A stretch of 32,715 nt of DNA from Tubiluchus corallicola (lineage: Eukaryota > Priapulida > Priapulimorpha > Priapulimorphida > Tubiluchidae), in contig JAQGDQ010001606.1 of the NCBI GenBank assembly GCA_030141605.1, positions 1-32,715 on the forward strand. The letters are read 5' to 3'. The notes beneath the pieces were generated by a model, which saw nothing but the letters and a program-made list of their open reading frames with translations, had not been told where the DNA came from and did no database searches. A program made the position numbers and the translations under genes. Numbering within the stretch: the first letter of the stretch is position 1; the number at the start of each line of letters is the position of its first letter. Below are positions 21,801-25,005 of this stretch, in pieces.

Positions 21801-23876
21801 TTCAGTTAACAGTAAAAATTTAACTTAATAGCTTAATGTATATGTTAACAACTTTCTTCTATACTAATAGATAAAAACATATTCAGTTAACAGTAAAAAT
21901 TTAACTTAATAGCTTAATGTATATGTTAACAACTTTCTTCTATACTTATAGTAACAGAGGCTAATTTAAATTTTGCACTATTCTAAATTCAGTTTTGACA
22001 ATTATGCCAGTAAACAAATAATTCACATACATTTCATACAGCAGCAGTATATGCAAAATTCAACATGCATCTCGTCATCAATTATTCGCATAAAAATAAA
22101 TAATTCCTGGCATTGGTAGCTGTTTGGAAAAGATTTTATGTGGTCACGCTTTTACAGCTGAATCGGGATGGCACGCATATATAATCTTCTACATCCCTTA
22201 TTGCTTACAGATAAAAAGAATAAACCTGTCAACATTTCATCTCAAGTTTTTGATTTCTATTAACATGGAGGAAGGGTTTCAAATAAAACTGATACAAATA
22301 CCAAAATGAAGGTTAAAAAATTTAGGTTCAAGTAATGAAAATTTAGCAACAATGAAAATCCGCTGGATATATGTTTTGCTTTAAACTGAATTTTGTTTTT
22401 GCTCTTGAGTTTGATTTTGTTGCTTTTGTGTGATATAATTTTTGCCCTACCCTGAATTCTGTTTTGATTTGCTTGTGATAATTTCTTTTACTTTCAGTTG
22501 AATTGTTTTTGCTTTATAAAATTTTCGCTTTGAGTTTCATTTTGTTTGATATAATTTTTTGCTATGAGTTAAATTTCGTTTTGCATTGCTTGTGAAAACT
22601 ACCTTTTATTCTGAGTGGAATTGCACTTTTGTTTTGAGTAGATTTTTGTTGCTTTTTTTGTTTGATACTATTTTTTGCTCTACATTGAATTTCATTAATT
22701 TTTTGTTTGATGTTATGCCTTGTTATGCTTTGAACTGCATTTCTGCTTTGAGTTGATTTTTGTTGCTTTTGCCTTTTATACATACACAAACACTTAAAAA
22801 TGTCATGAGCCTGTAAGTAAACTTGTATTTTTAATAAGGGGCAGCTGACCAAGTGACCAATAGGTCTTTCGCTGCTCCTTCTCAGCTGCAATGAAATGTA
22901 AAAATAATTATGACGAATTTTAACTGCTATTGAGAAAATAAATTCGAATTGAATTGAATATCACCTTTTATATTTATCTTTTACTAACAATCAGCAAACA
23001 AAAACCACATTTCTAAACGCCAAAGAAAAACTTATAATAAATATGATTTTATGTTAGATGCTTCAGATATAAACTTACCTGTGTGAAAATACTGCTGAGC
23101 TTTTGGTGATTCGATGAGTGTTTGGTTTCCTTGAAAAACTGGACTTTTTGTTTCTATATTTCACAGTAAACAAGATTTACTTTAAAAAATAAATGAATGT
23201 ACATCACAAACTGTGTCAATTAACCAAGATCATAATTGTAGTAAAGCTTCAGCTTCCTCTTTAAGGAATACCGTTGCCAAATTTGAACCACATTCGAGTT
23301 GTTCTAATACCTCACTACAGTTGCCCCTCGTTAAATCGGACCACGTTAGCCCGGATATCGGATAAGACGGACGTCATCCGTGGTAAAGGAAACTGACGGA
23401 AACTAACGAAAGGAAACCCTCGTTAAACCGGACTAATTGGGGGGGGGGTGGTTTAGTCGATTGTCCGATTTATCCGATATGCCTATATGTGGTCTATATT
23501 ATACAGGAATAATCACCTTAATAAGGCCTATATACATTGCCCTATATACTATACTGCATATTACTTTAAAATAGTTAACCTGTGAGGATAAAGAAATTAT
23601 TGTACAGTTGGTAGGCCGTGTTGTGTTTAGCGCTCCGGCTCGGACGGAAATCGATCAGTTTCCTTTACCACGGATGACGTCCGTCTTATCCAATATCCGG
23701 ACTAACGGGGTCCGATTTAACGAGGGTCGACTGTACTTAATATTTAAAAAAGTATACATGTACGAACTTGACGGTACAGCTATGGCCGTCGTAATGGTGA
23801 ATAAAACCCGGTGCTGTTCTTCTGAGTCGCTGATATGAACCCTACGACAGTAATCTTTCTTTGTTTTTCCCGGCAT
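189..23876 (-). CDS. CFAP92: CFAP92-like (DUF4550-type) cilia/flagella protein gene, 11 exons, 3' end outside window
   Basis: This is a spliced gene read right to left. Exons are 23876-23768, 23153-23079, 20751-20601, 18676-18523, 17280-17166, 15169-14983, 13266-13061, 10357-10168, 6681-6569, 3609-3451 and 442-189. Each junction has an AG acceptor and a GT donor, and the split codons agree in phase across all ten introns, giving about 571 codons with no stop. Landmarks in order are an N-terminal TITTAIAVP strand, YSLLPDDPTPVKTDVVLYG, VWIAWTHR, LEIRVWNTRDKLS, an E/R-rich stretch, NPLTITVNSVTNLP, LEVRVHDRDPLP and GPYGVAKFDLSELLDG. From memory this layout fits CFAP92/KIAA1257, a poorly characterised protein grouped with the cilium and flagellum. 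CFAP70, which also has a C2-like N-terminal half, is the main alternative. Coding continues left of the window. Exon 1 donor and exon 4 donor are the least certain boundaries. Confidence 0.7.
497..1301. repeat. 45-bp tandem repeat, about 18 units
   Basis: The unit is built from GGCCTCTTTACCACGCTA, TATTTACAATTGTTG and TAGCAATGGCR. Early units are degenerate, the centre is homogeneous, and the last two are diverged. It lies in the intron upstream of exon 11, ending about 55 bp from its acceptor. On the minus strand every unit carries GTG|GTAAAG, a donor-like hexamer. Since 45 is a multiple of three, spurious ORFs run through it. Confidence 0.95.
1302..2187. other. AT-rich intron sequence
   Basis: This stretch holds a short (AT)n run near 1801-1815 and otherwise no reading frame or repeat I can identify. 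The part right of 1960 may be the 3' tail of the LINE fragment that follows, judged only from its position downstream of the LINE stop on the minus strand. Confidence 0.6.
2188..2583 (-). mobile_element. LINE ORF2 C-terminal fragment
   Basis: The minus-strand frame of about 131 codons contains an SLRTSTTIRISEAYRDC-like block and ends with HLWNLLPSEIKLIVSLHHFK. The W-N-x-L-P-x-x-I pattern followed by SxxxFKKxIK is the usual extreme C-terminus of CR1/L2/Jockey-type non-LTR reverse transcriptases, after the polymerase domain. The upstream polymerase is missing, as expected for a 5'-truncated copy. It lies in the intron before exon 11 in the same orientation as the host gene. Confidence 0.7.
2645..2838. 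repeat. Simple TTAC/ACTC-type microsatellite tracts
   Basis: Two short tracts of ACTTACTT-type tetranucleotides, near 2648-2668 and 2809-2838, flank about 140 bp of unrecognised sequence that ends in an AATAAATAAATAAA run. They could be the two ends or tail of a small retroelement, but no target duplication was found. Confidence 0.6.
2860..3339. mobile_element. hAT-like MITE, copy 1
   Basis: This 480-bp non-coding element starts CAGCGATGAGAAT and ends ATTCTCATCCCTG, a 13-bp terminal inverted repeat with one mismatch. It is flanked by an 8-bp target duplication, AGCTATAT (2852-2859) and AGCCATAT (3340-3347), with one substitution. CAGGG-type ends and 8-bp duplications are typical of hAT transposons. 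It shares most of its length with the copy at 5491-5984 in the same orientation. Confidence 0.85.
3451..3609 (-). CDS. CFAP92: CFAP92-like exon 10
   Basis: The acceptor is TCTTTTAAAG (G at 3610) and the donor a near-consensus GCAG|GTGAGT at 3450. The product is DVDMRELKEYLRCTPLEVRV then HDRDPLPAEVKTDEVLFGCD and PADVHISHALSA. LxVxVHDRD followed by LFG.DP is a calcium-loop-like block of C2-type folds and one of the best diagnostic motifs in the gene. The final G plus AT in exon 11 forms Asp. Tandem 136-bp repeats carrying GGTGAGT palindromes lie about 430 bp upstream in the intron. Confidence 0.8.
3774..3848. repeat. Compound (TA)n(TG)n(TA)n microsatellite
   Basis: About 22 bp of TA repeats, about 26 bp of TG repeats, then about 20 bp of TA repeats. 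The small ORFs on the minus strand here are pure dinucleotide translation. Confidence 0.95.
4037..4447. repeat. 136-bp tandem repeat, three units, each with a hairpin
   Basis: Three units start near 4037, 4173 and 4309 with few differences. Each includes CATCATTTACTT, AAGTTATCTACAGAAGCATG and an imperfect palindrome: GGTGAGT (4122-4128) with ACTCACC (4153-4159), and inside it GACC with GGTC. Because of the palindrome each unit offers a consensus-like 5' splice site GGTGAGT on both strands. It lies in the intron upstream of exon 10. Confidence 0.9.
4448..5128. other. AT-rich intron sequence, no gene seen
   Basis: No convincing coding frame, splice pair or repeat. The plus-strand ORF near 4660-4875 has no recognisable motif and no family pattern, and is taken as chance. 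Confidence 0.6.
5130..5206 (-). ncRNA. Hammerhead-like motif remnant, locus 2
   Basis: Read on the minus strand: outer arm GCATC, inner arm TTTAT, degenerate core TTGACAA, stem GGCT/AGCC with loop TCAGT, then CAAAACGATCGTC, inner arm ATAAA, outer arm GATGC. The layout copies a hammerhead ribozyme (CUGANGA, stem II, GAAA, short stem III, UH cleavage triplet) but two core blocks are altered, so it is a relic if real. Two further loci share the layout. Penelope-like retroelements are known to carry hammerheads. Confidence 0.3.
5491..5984. mobile_element. hAT-like MITE, copy 2
   Basis: This 494-bp copy has intact ends CAGGGATGAGAAT and ATTCTCATCCCTG. It shares long near-identical blocks with copy 1 (for example the segment around CAATTACCTTGTTTCATGC), differing mostly in a GC-rich patch about 45-90 bp from the left end. 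Flanks TACAATAG and TAATAGAT suggest an 8-bp duplication with a small deletion, less clear than in copy 1. It is non-coding, so it would depend on a transposase encoded elsewhere. Confidence 0.8.
6062..6378 (+). mobile_element. LINE C-terminal fragment, copy 1
   Basis: A plus-strand frame to the stop at 6362 encodes RRLRLAGHILRLPEQRHSK, then GGKRKRGRPKTTWRR and NRRWENIEREAADRTQWKML. R-x-W/L-x-GH-x-x-R-(M/L)-P followed by KRxRGRPKxTW is the standard C-terminal tail of many metazoan non-LTR retrotransposons. After the stop comes a CTAAGGT repeat-like tail. The polymerase is missing. A closely related copy at 19433-19740 carries a stop. Confidence 0.8.
6430..6525. repeat. AT-only low-complexity tract
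   Basis: About 95 bp composed almost only of A and T in ATT/TAA runs, ending just beyond the exon 9 donor region. Confidence 0.85.
6569..6681 (-). CDS. CFAP92: CFAP92-like exon 9
   Basis: The exon lies between acceptor CATTTTAG (G at 6682) and a strong donor ACAG|GTAAGG at 6568. It encodes CKPVTLSYQFFNFPEVICGP and ends HSVPYLT. The C-x-P-V-x-x-x-Y-x-F-F run continues the C2-like segment of exon 8. The open frame runs on past the donor into IARGQ, but only the GTAAGG donor leaves the single base needed to form Gly with exon 10. Confidence 0.75.
6840..7125. repeat. Dispersed repeat family R1, copy C part 1
   Basis: It resembles segments at 25975-26640 and 27800-28510, sharing CACARGAAAAC near the start, AAACTCCCRYGATKACCGTT in the middle and GTAAAGTTTGAAAAAATAAT near the end. 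It has no coding potential on either strand. The family is not one I recognise; conserved patches rather than a reading frame suggest a non-autonomous element or a transposon untranslated region. Confidence 0.7.
7184..7810 (-). mobile_element. LINE ORF2 C-terminal fragment with Cys/His knuckle
   Basis: The minus frame includes MWNNLPQNIREITSISQFKQ, then ISVHHTRMRIGFSQLNYDLF and CNCGFRLESVEHFLLHCPLY. The WNxLPxxIR block, the TR-x-R-x-G-x-x-x-L-N block and the C-x-C-G-x(5)-E-H-x-L-x-x-C-P knuckle, in this order, are the distal C-terminal region of Jockey/CR1-like reverse transcriptase proteins. Upstream residues such as SFFISTIN read in the same frame to about 7810. The polymerase is absent. 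Confidence 0.75.
7882..7956 (+). ncRNA. Hammerhead-like structured motif, locus 1
   Basis: Core blocks are CTGATGA at 7903-7909 and GAAAC at 7929-7933, separated by a GACAG/CTGCC stem with one mismatch, and followed by GTTTGAC. The flanks ATATTGCAAAAT (7882-7893) and ATTTTAGCAATAT (7944-7956) are complementary apart from one bulged A, forming a long outer helix. This order is that of a type I hammerhead ribozyme. Against it, one unpaired base separates CTGATGA from the stem, and the cleavage triplet reads GAC instead of GUC. Confidence 0.4.
8003..8089 (-). mobile_element. 5S-derived SINE, 3' end fragment
   Basis: The reverse complement matches the last ~110 bp of the SINE copies at 16484 and 29762, including GTTGGCATCCTTCTGTC, GAAGACAATGG and CACATTGATGGAGCTGCA, with an internal deletion of about 21 bp after GGAGCTGCA. 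It is a short truncated copy in minus orientation. Confidence 0.8.
8090..8385. repeat. Dispersed repeat family R1, copy C part 2
   Basis: It begins with a ~54-bp near-copy of 7068-7121 (TCAGAGCATTYGTAGTACAC to AATTAAGTAAAACTAAG) and then continues into the family's next section, seen also after 26215 and 28060. The repeated 54 bp flank the LINE, hammerhead-like and SINE fragments, so the intervening 0.95 kb was either inserted with local duplication or two family copies sit in tandem. Confidence 0.6.
8400..8881 (-). mobile_element. RTE-like LINE 3' end, copy 1
   Basis: On the minus strand it encodes MNESKVHKEVVRPALIYGLE, then EEKKMGVVKMRMLRWMVGIT and RRDKIRN. VRPxLxYGxE followed by (E)MRMLRWMxGxTRRDxxRN is the C-terminal end of RTE-clade reverse transcriptase. 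The element ends in a GAA-type tail (TTCTTCTTCTTC on plus) and its 5' side holds the AGGAAGGGCATCCRCCT motif common in RTE 3' regions. CACGTAT at 8393-8399 and 8882-8888 may be the target duplication. Confidence 0.8.
8889..9372. other. AT-rich intron sequence
   Basis: No recognisable gene, repeat or site apart from short A/T runs. Confidence 0.6.
9373..10070 (+). mobile_element. pogo/Tigger-like DNA transposon, internally deleted
   Basis: The ends CCGTATTTATTCGAGTATAA and, inverted, CCGTATTTATTCGAGTGTAA are long imperfect terminal repeats that continue through a GTGCAYGTTAY block. A TA dinucleotide flanks each end, the usual target duplication of Tc1/mariner/pogo elements. At 698 bp it is too short for a full transposase, but the last codons of one remain (see 9711-9878), followed by AATAAA-type polyadenylation signals. 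It is a deletion derivative in the intron between exons 9 and 8. Confidence 0.8.
9711..9878 (+). pseudogene. Transposase C-terminal remnant
   Basis: The plus frame ends at TAA 9876-9878 and reads SSDLLWDSDSEESEETEETE, then NWDTDDKLTQEEWEQLFGVS and DDESDFEGL. A very acidic tail ending in (E/D)SDFEG(F/L) is typical of pogo/Tigger-type transposases after the DDE catalytic domain. The catalytic domain itself is deleted and an in-frame TAA at 9708 closes the frame, so no product is expected. Confidence 0.6.
10168..10357 (-). CDS. CFAP92: CFAP92-like exon 8, C2-like strand
   Basis: The acceptor is TTTCCAG (G at 10358). The exon encodes SRMTDSMAGVSEMFATVTVN and then LQKFLLNPLTITVNSVTNLP. NPLTITVxSxTNLP resembles the first strand and loop of a C2-like domain. 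Two donors are possible: AAG|GTGGGG at 10167 and GGG|GTAATT at 10162. Only the first joins exon 9 in phase, giving LAER-CKPVTLSY, so it is preferred although GTGGGG is a weaker site. Confidence 0.75.
10435..11032. mobile_element. LTR-like block with terminal direct repeats and doubled TATA box
   Basis: A ~55-69 bp direct repeat beginning TGTTGGAAGTAACC occurs at 10435-10488 and 10964-11032, 529 bp apart. Between them a ~35-bp segment with CTGAGCTTATAAAAAGGGAA is tandemly duplicated (about 10641-10711), giving two TATA boxes, and there is a GTAAG donor-like site near 10789. The TGTTGGAA start and an internal Pol II-type promoter suggest an LTR fragment, possibly two partial LTRs in tandem. No clean target duplication or CA end was found. 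Confidence 0.4.
11033..11670. other. Intron sequence without identified feature
   Basis: No splice-consistent exon. Overlapping small ORFs on both strands near 11311-11557 have no family motif and are not phased to either neighbouring exon. Confidence 0.55.
11676..11757 (-). ncRNA. Hammerhead-like motif, locus 3
   Basis: Minus strand: AGCATT outer arm, CTGGTGA, stem AGC/GCT closing directly on both core blocks, GAAAC, AC, GTC, then AATGCT outer arm. GAAAC-n2-GUC supplies the conserved A-U and C-G pairs and a canonical GUC cleavage triplet. The only core change is CUGGUGA in place of CUGANGA. It has the same order of elements as the loci at 5130 and 7882. Confidence 0.35.
11791..11831. repeat. 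(TG)n microsatellite
   Basis: About 41 bp of TG repeats with one GA interruption. Confidence 0.95.
11832..12638. other. Intron sequence without identified feature
   Basis: AT-rich, with no frame or repeat I can support. Confidence 0.55.
12639..12990. mobile_element. Probable degenerate DNA-transposon fragment
   Basis: It starts AGGGCCGGATTACGAAAC followed by TTTGGGGCCCCTAGACTAA, a start seen in hAT-type elements. Imperfect short repeats of GGGCCYTTRTCTCARA (12808-12890) follow. No matching right end is clear. This is a tentative assignment from sequence style only. Confidence 0.35.
13061..13266 (-). CDS. CFAP92: CFAP92-like exon 7, charged E/R-rich segment
   Basis: The acceptor is GTTTTCAG (G at 13267) and the donor TCTG|GTGAGG at 13060. 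The product is TYHRLHELSGCPPRCDVEEV followed by MRLAEERRKRSEAERLLAEK and TAQPEVTMDVLKPEDAKGKT. The middle is a probable coiled coil rich in Glu, Arg and Leu. A glutamine codon is split with exon 6 and a glycine codon with exon 8, both in phase. Confidence 0.75.
13565..13740 (-). mobile_element. Possible LINE 3' UTR remnant
   Basis: The minus strand reads TTTAATCAATAAATCAATAA near 13580-13610 with TATTATTATTGTACA-like sequence nearby, a pattern often seen at CR1/L2-type LINE 3' ends. It directly adjoins the 106-bp array. No coding part is visible, so confidence is low. Confidence 0.25.
13741..14778. repeat. 106-bp tandem repeat, about 10 units, purine-rich plus strand
   Basis: GTGGACTGAGTGTA recurs near 13745, 13851, 13957, 14055 (a shortened unit), 14148, 14254, 14360, 14466, 14572 and 14678. 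Units include GAGTAGAAAGAAAGGTTAAT and GATGTGATGGTATCTGTATG. The plus strand is strongly A/G-biased. Most differences are single bases (GAAGG versus GAAAG). Sited in the intron between exons 7 and 6. Confidence 0.95.
14983..15169 (-). CDS. CFAP92: CFAP92-like exon 6
   Basis: The acceptor is TTCATTAG (G at 15170) and the donor ACA|GTATGT at 14982. The exon reads ETLSVHPSATQIEYNRDKVI, then TFPVEEENGSIADSV and a strongly acidic stretch DDDHDKTADSRESLPK. A beta-strand-like start followed by an acidic low-complexity linker suggests an exposed loop between domains. It is bracketed by tandem arrays: a 42-bp array begins about 15 bp upstream of the acceptor, and a 106-bp array ends about 200 bp beyond the donor. 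Confidence 0.7.
15185..15905. repeat. 42-43-bp tandem repeat, about 17 units, acceptor-like on minus strand
   Basis: The unit combines GGCAACTGCAAGGACACATA with TTAAGTGGTCAATTAAGATT. On the minus strand each unit reads TTAATTGACCACTTAATATG then TGTCCTTGCAG, i.e. a branchpoint-like A, a pyrimidine run and an AG. It ends about 15 bp upstream of the genuine exon 6 acceptor. Units of 42 bp (14 codons) keep frames open on both strands, so its ORFs are artefacts. Confidence 0.95.
15906..16475. other. AT-rich intron sequence
   Basis: No gene. A short triple repeat of ACATCTCTGA lies at 16341-16370. Nothing else is evident. Confidence 0.6.
16484..16603 (+). rRNA. 5S rRNA-like head of the SINE (not a functional 5S gene)
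   Basis: A 120-nt region of normal 5S length with several changes from functional 5S, e.g. CGGGCAAATCACG near the start, AACCTAGAGCC in place of AACGTCGGGCC, and CCTAGGAATACCAG. It runs straight into the SINE body without a T-run terminator, so transcripts would continue through the element. Confidence 0.75.
16484..17019 (+). mobile_element. 5S-rRNA-derived SINE, full length
   Basis: The first 120 bp (16484-16603) align end to end with animal 5S rRNA: ATCACGTTGATAACACCGGT, TCTCGTCTGATCACC, GGTTAGTACTTGGATGGGTG, ACCGCC and GTGCTGTAGGCTT. The internal control elements (box A region AAGTTAAGCAACC and box C region around TTGGATGGGTGACC) are present. A ~415-bp body of non-5S sequence follows, ending GACAGAAGGATGCCAACC. 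An 8-bp target duplication ATTATATT (16476-16483 and 17020-17027) marks the copy. It is transcribed by Pol III if active. Confidence 0.9.
17166..17280 (-). CDS. CFAP92: CFAP92-like exon 5
   Basis: This 115-nt exon has acceptor TTTTAATAG (G at 17281) and a strong donor CAT|GTAAGT at 17165. It reads DEMKRVFSDDQMVASIESFS and continues SLNLFMELFELKAIVYKP. It is a charged then hydrophobic, helix-prone segment with no motif I recognise. It is assigned because its phase fits exon 6: the final T plus CA makes Ser before ETLSVHPS. It sits 139 bp right of the 5S-derived SINE, which has the opposite orientation. Confidence 0.65.
17281..18522. other. Intron 4, no other feature
   Basis: AT-rich. A triple TGTTATAA run lies near 17646-17668. 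No coding frame or repeat family was recognised. Confidence 0.6.
18523..18676 (-). CDS. CFAP92: CFAP92-like exon 4
   Basis: The acceptor is TATTTTAG (G at 18677). The exon encodes YTVTMTKEVLMNL, LEIRVWNTRDKLS and SDKPKGFQFP. The I-R-V-W-(N/D)-T-(R/K)-(D/E)-K motif followed by a basic-proline segment is characteristic of the conserved domain that began in exon 3. The end is inferred: donor AGC|GTGGCA at 18522 is the site that leaves phase 0, which exon 5 needs. GTACGA at 18530 gives the wrong phase. The start is secure and the end less so. Confidence 0.7.
18773..19424. repeat. Pentanucleotide satellite with homogeneous blocks
   Basis: About 650 bp of 5-bp units in successive blocks: TTATA (to ~18820), TTATC (~18821-18912), TTATA (to ~19030), mixed TTACA/TCACA, a TCACA block (~19090-19130), mixed units, a second long TCACA block (~19225-19322), then mixed units. 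Because 5 bp and 3 bp have no common factor, an open frame of Ile/Leu/Tyr/His runs through without meaning. It lies in intron 3. Confidence 0.95.
19433..19740 (+). mobile_element. LINE C-terminal fragment, copy 2 (broken)
   Basis: Very similar to 6062-6378 (GGCGGTTGCAGGAAATAGTC and most following sequence) but with TAG near the start and TAA where copy 1 has a Leu codon in the GCG-TTA-CGC stretch, so it is a pseudogene. It ends in a CTAAGGTAAGGTAAG tail like copy 1. It sits directly against the right end of the pentanucleotide satellite. Confidence 0.8.
19741..20600. other. Intron 3 remainder, no other feature
   Basis: No supported gene or repeat. The minus ORFs near 20321-20554 and 20386-20600 are downstream read-through of exon 3 and chance frames. 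Confidence 0.6.
20601..20751 (-). CDS. CFAP92: CFAP92-like exon 3, start of DUF4550-like domain
   Basis: The exon lies between the acceptor AAACAG (G at 20752) and donor CACAG|GTACAC at 20600. It encodes YSLLPDDPTPVKTDVVLYG followed by AAKIYMEND, KVLQTW and VWIAWTHR. This is the most recognisable block of the gene: LLPDD, a PVKTDVV strand, then a W-x-A-W motif. It ends with two bases of an Arg codon completed by exon 4. Beyond the donor the intron happens to read YTVSK, similar to the YTVTMTK that opens exon 4, but the true continuation is exon 4. Confidence 0.8.
21262..21760. repeat. ~165-bp tandem repeat, about three units
   Basis: AGCATGATYTGWTGCATTTA recurs near 21268, 21431 and 21611. 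Units share CAATTAGGTCACTACACAG, GATTTTCTAATGGTA and CTTTATTTAATACAAGCTTT. The third unit has an internal deletion that removes the GGTCACTACACAG part. Confidence 0.85.
21792..21952. repeat. ~78-bp tandem duplication
   Basis: Two nearly identical copies of a segment containing CATRTTCAGTTAACAGTAAA and TATGTTAACAACTTTCTTCT lie head to tail, directly after the 165-bp repeats. Confidence 0.85.
22370..22800. repeat. T-rich degenerate tandem repeat
   Basis: Four or five diverged units of roughly 80-110 bp share GAGTTKATTTTTGTTGCTTT, TTTGATATAATTTTTGC and TTTCGTTTTGCATTGCTTG-like blocks on the plus strand. The minus ORF here (KQKKQQKST repeats) is its translation. Confidence 0.65.
23079..23153 (-). 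CDS. CFAP92: CFAP92-like exon 2
   Basis: This 75-nt exon lies between the acceptor ATATAG (G at 23154) and a strong donor CAG|GTAAGT at 23078. It encodes TKSPVFQGNQTLIESPKAQQ and then YFHT. Its last base G plus AA from exon 3 makes Glu, joining YFHT to EYSLLPDDP. This reproduces the Y-x-L-L-P-D-D entry to the conserved domain. The exon was found because it restores phase between exons 1 and 3; it is too short to stand out as an ORF. Confidence 0.7.
23318..23733. mobile_element. pogo/Tigger-like MITE
   Basis: This 416-bp element starts CAGTTGCCCCTCGTTAAATC and ends, inverted, CAGTCGACCCTCGTTAAATC. The inverted repeats continue about 85 bp, through GGATAAGACGGACGTCATCC and GTGGTAAAGGAAACTG, with TA on both sides. 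Ends of CAGT-C-G-CCTCG-TTAA type are those of pogo/Tigger elements. It has no coding content and occupies the intron between exons 1 and 2, right next to the exon 1 donor. Confidence 0.9.
23768..23876 (-). CDS. CFAP92: CFAP92-like exon 1 (start codon exon)
   Basis: The exon begins with ATG at 23876, giving MPGKTKKDYCRR. An in-frame TAA lies 18 bases upstream, so this is the first possible Met in the frame; G at -3 is acceptable context. The exon encodes a lysine/arginine-rich start, the acidic SDSEEQ, and a beta-strand-like LFTITTAIAVPS. The donor that keeps phase with exon 2 is a weak GTTCGT at 23767. Nearby GTACAT (23763) and GTATAC give the wrong phase, so either the weak site is used or a micro-exon was missed. 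A pogo-like MITE ends only about 32 bp downstream of the donor. Confidence 0.55.
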
Positions 23877-24127
23877 GACTAGATTAAAAGTTTAACAAGT
23901 TGGTTGAAGTGTTTGGAAGTGGTGCTGTATCAGCCTGCAAGTTAACAGATAAATGATTCAACTCTATTAGTGTGAAGGATAATATACAAGAATAAAATAC
24001 CAGAAACTGTTAAAGTGTCTGCTTTGATGTTAGTTGTAAATTAGATCTTTAATAAACACGATTAGATCCCCTTGTACATTGTAATTAGCCTTATTCTATT
24101 ATAAATGTTTGCTGATGTTCGTCCTTC
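23877..24127 (-). promoter_or_regulatory. 5' flank of the CFAP92-like gene
   Basis: About 250 bp separate the start codon from LINE debris, so the 5' UTR and core promoter should be here unless there is an upstream non-coding exon. I see no clear TATA box on the minus strand or other convincing core element. The call rests on position only. Confidence 0.3.
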
Positions 24128-24528
24128 GAATCGAAGATGACCATTGTGACAAGGATAAAGGGTCAGTTTGGGGGGTTGTCATTCCTTTGATGAGCTCGAA
24201 GGTGACTGACTAGGCCAATTCTGGCCTGGAAATTTCTTTGGCGTTTGGCACAGGTGAGGCTGGGTGTTTGGTCCTGTTGTTGGGCAGTGTCACATGCCTT
24301 GCGCCTCCTCAATTCTTTTCGCCTCTGCTGTCTTAGCCCCTGAGGTGATGGCACTCCGCCATGCTGAGCGATCTTGTGCAAGGGTTTCCATTGAGCGGAT
24401 ATCCATGCTGAGCTCCTTGAGTGAGGCCTTCGGGCAGTCTTTGAAGCGTTTCTTTGGTCGTCCAACCTTTCTCTTTCCAGACAGAAGTTCTTCATAGAGG
24501 ATCTTCTTTGGTATGCTACAAATGTTTG
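24128..24528 (-). mobile_element. LINE C-terminal fragment with zinc finger, frameshifted
   Basis: The minus strand encodes ICSIPKKILYEELLSGKRKV, then GRPKKRFKDCPKASLKEL and ETLAQDRSAWRSAITSGAKT. After a frameshift it gives TCAKRQRNFQARIGLVSHLR. The GKRxxGRPKKRFKDxxKxSLK, WExxAQDRxxWR and C-x-x-C/R-xxFxARIGLxSHLRxH blocks are the conserved tail, ending in a C2H2-like finger, of a widespread invertebrate LINE group. The second cysteine of the finger is replaced. The 3' end TCGATTCGAAGGACGAACA matches the group style. Confidence 0.75.
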
Positions 24529-24539
24529 CTACACAGGGA

Positions 24540-24988
24540 TTTCTTCTTCTTCTTCCCAGCTTTTCCCTATTCGGGGTCGCCGTTGTCAATGAGTTTTCTC
24601 CACACATTCCTGTTGTTGACCATCTCTTCATTTATGTCTTCCCTCCCCACATGATCTTCACCGACTCTTCTTTACAGGTGTCCATACCATCACAATCTTG
24701 CGAGGCTTCCACTACGTTTACTGTTCCTCTGATATTATTCTTTCTAATTTATCTCTTCTTGTTATTCCCACCATCCATCTCAACATCCTCATCTCCACCA
24801 CACACATTTTCTTCTCTTCGGTCTTCTTTAGAGAAGCTGCTTCCAGCCCATAGGTTAGAGCGGGTCTGACCACTTCTTTGTGGACTTTACCTTTAAGTCT
24901 CACCGACTCATTCATAGAAGGTTTTGGCGCAGTTTTTACAGGCGGATGCCCTTCCTGACCCTAACCCTCCCTACCCCAATGGCTAGGT
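24540..24988 (-). mobile_element. RTE-like LINE 3' end, copy 2
   Basis: Same family as 8400-8881, with clear ends: a 17-bp target duplication TGTTTGCTACACAGGGA at 24523-24539 and 24989-25005, and a GAA-type tail. The minus frame reads MNESVRLKGKVHKEVVRPAL, then EMRMLRWMVGITRRDKLER. The 5' end lacks the ~50-bp segment around CAACTCAGTGCCGGTCCCAA found in copy 1. Both copies begin at AACCTAGCCA, which is unusual for random 5' truncation. Confidence 0.85.
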
Positions 24989-25005
24989 TGTTTGCTACAC
25001 AGGGA

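Noticed and set aside
22562-22891. Lys/Gln-rich minus ORF as an extra exon of the CFAP92-like gene
   Set aside because: It translates a degenerate T-rich repeat, and exons 2 and 3 already join in phase without it.
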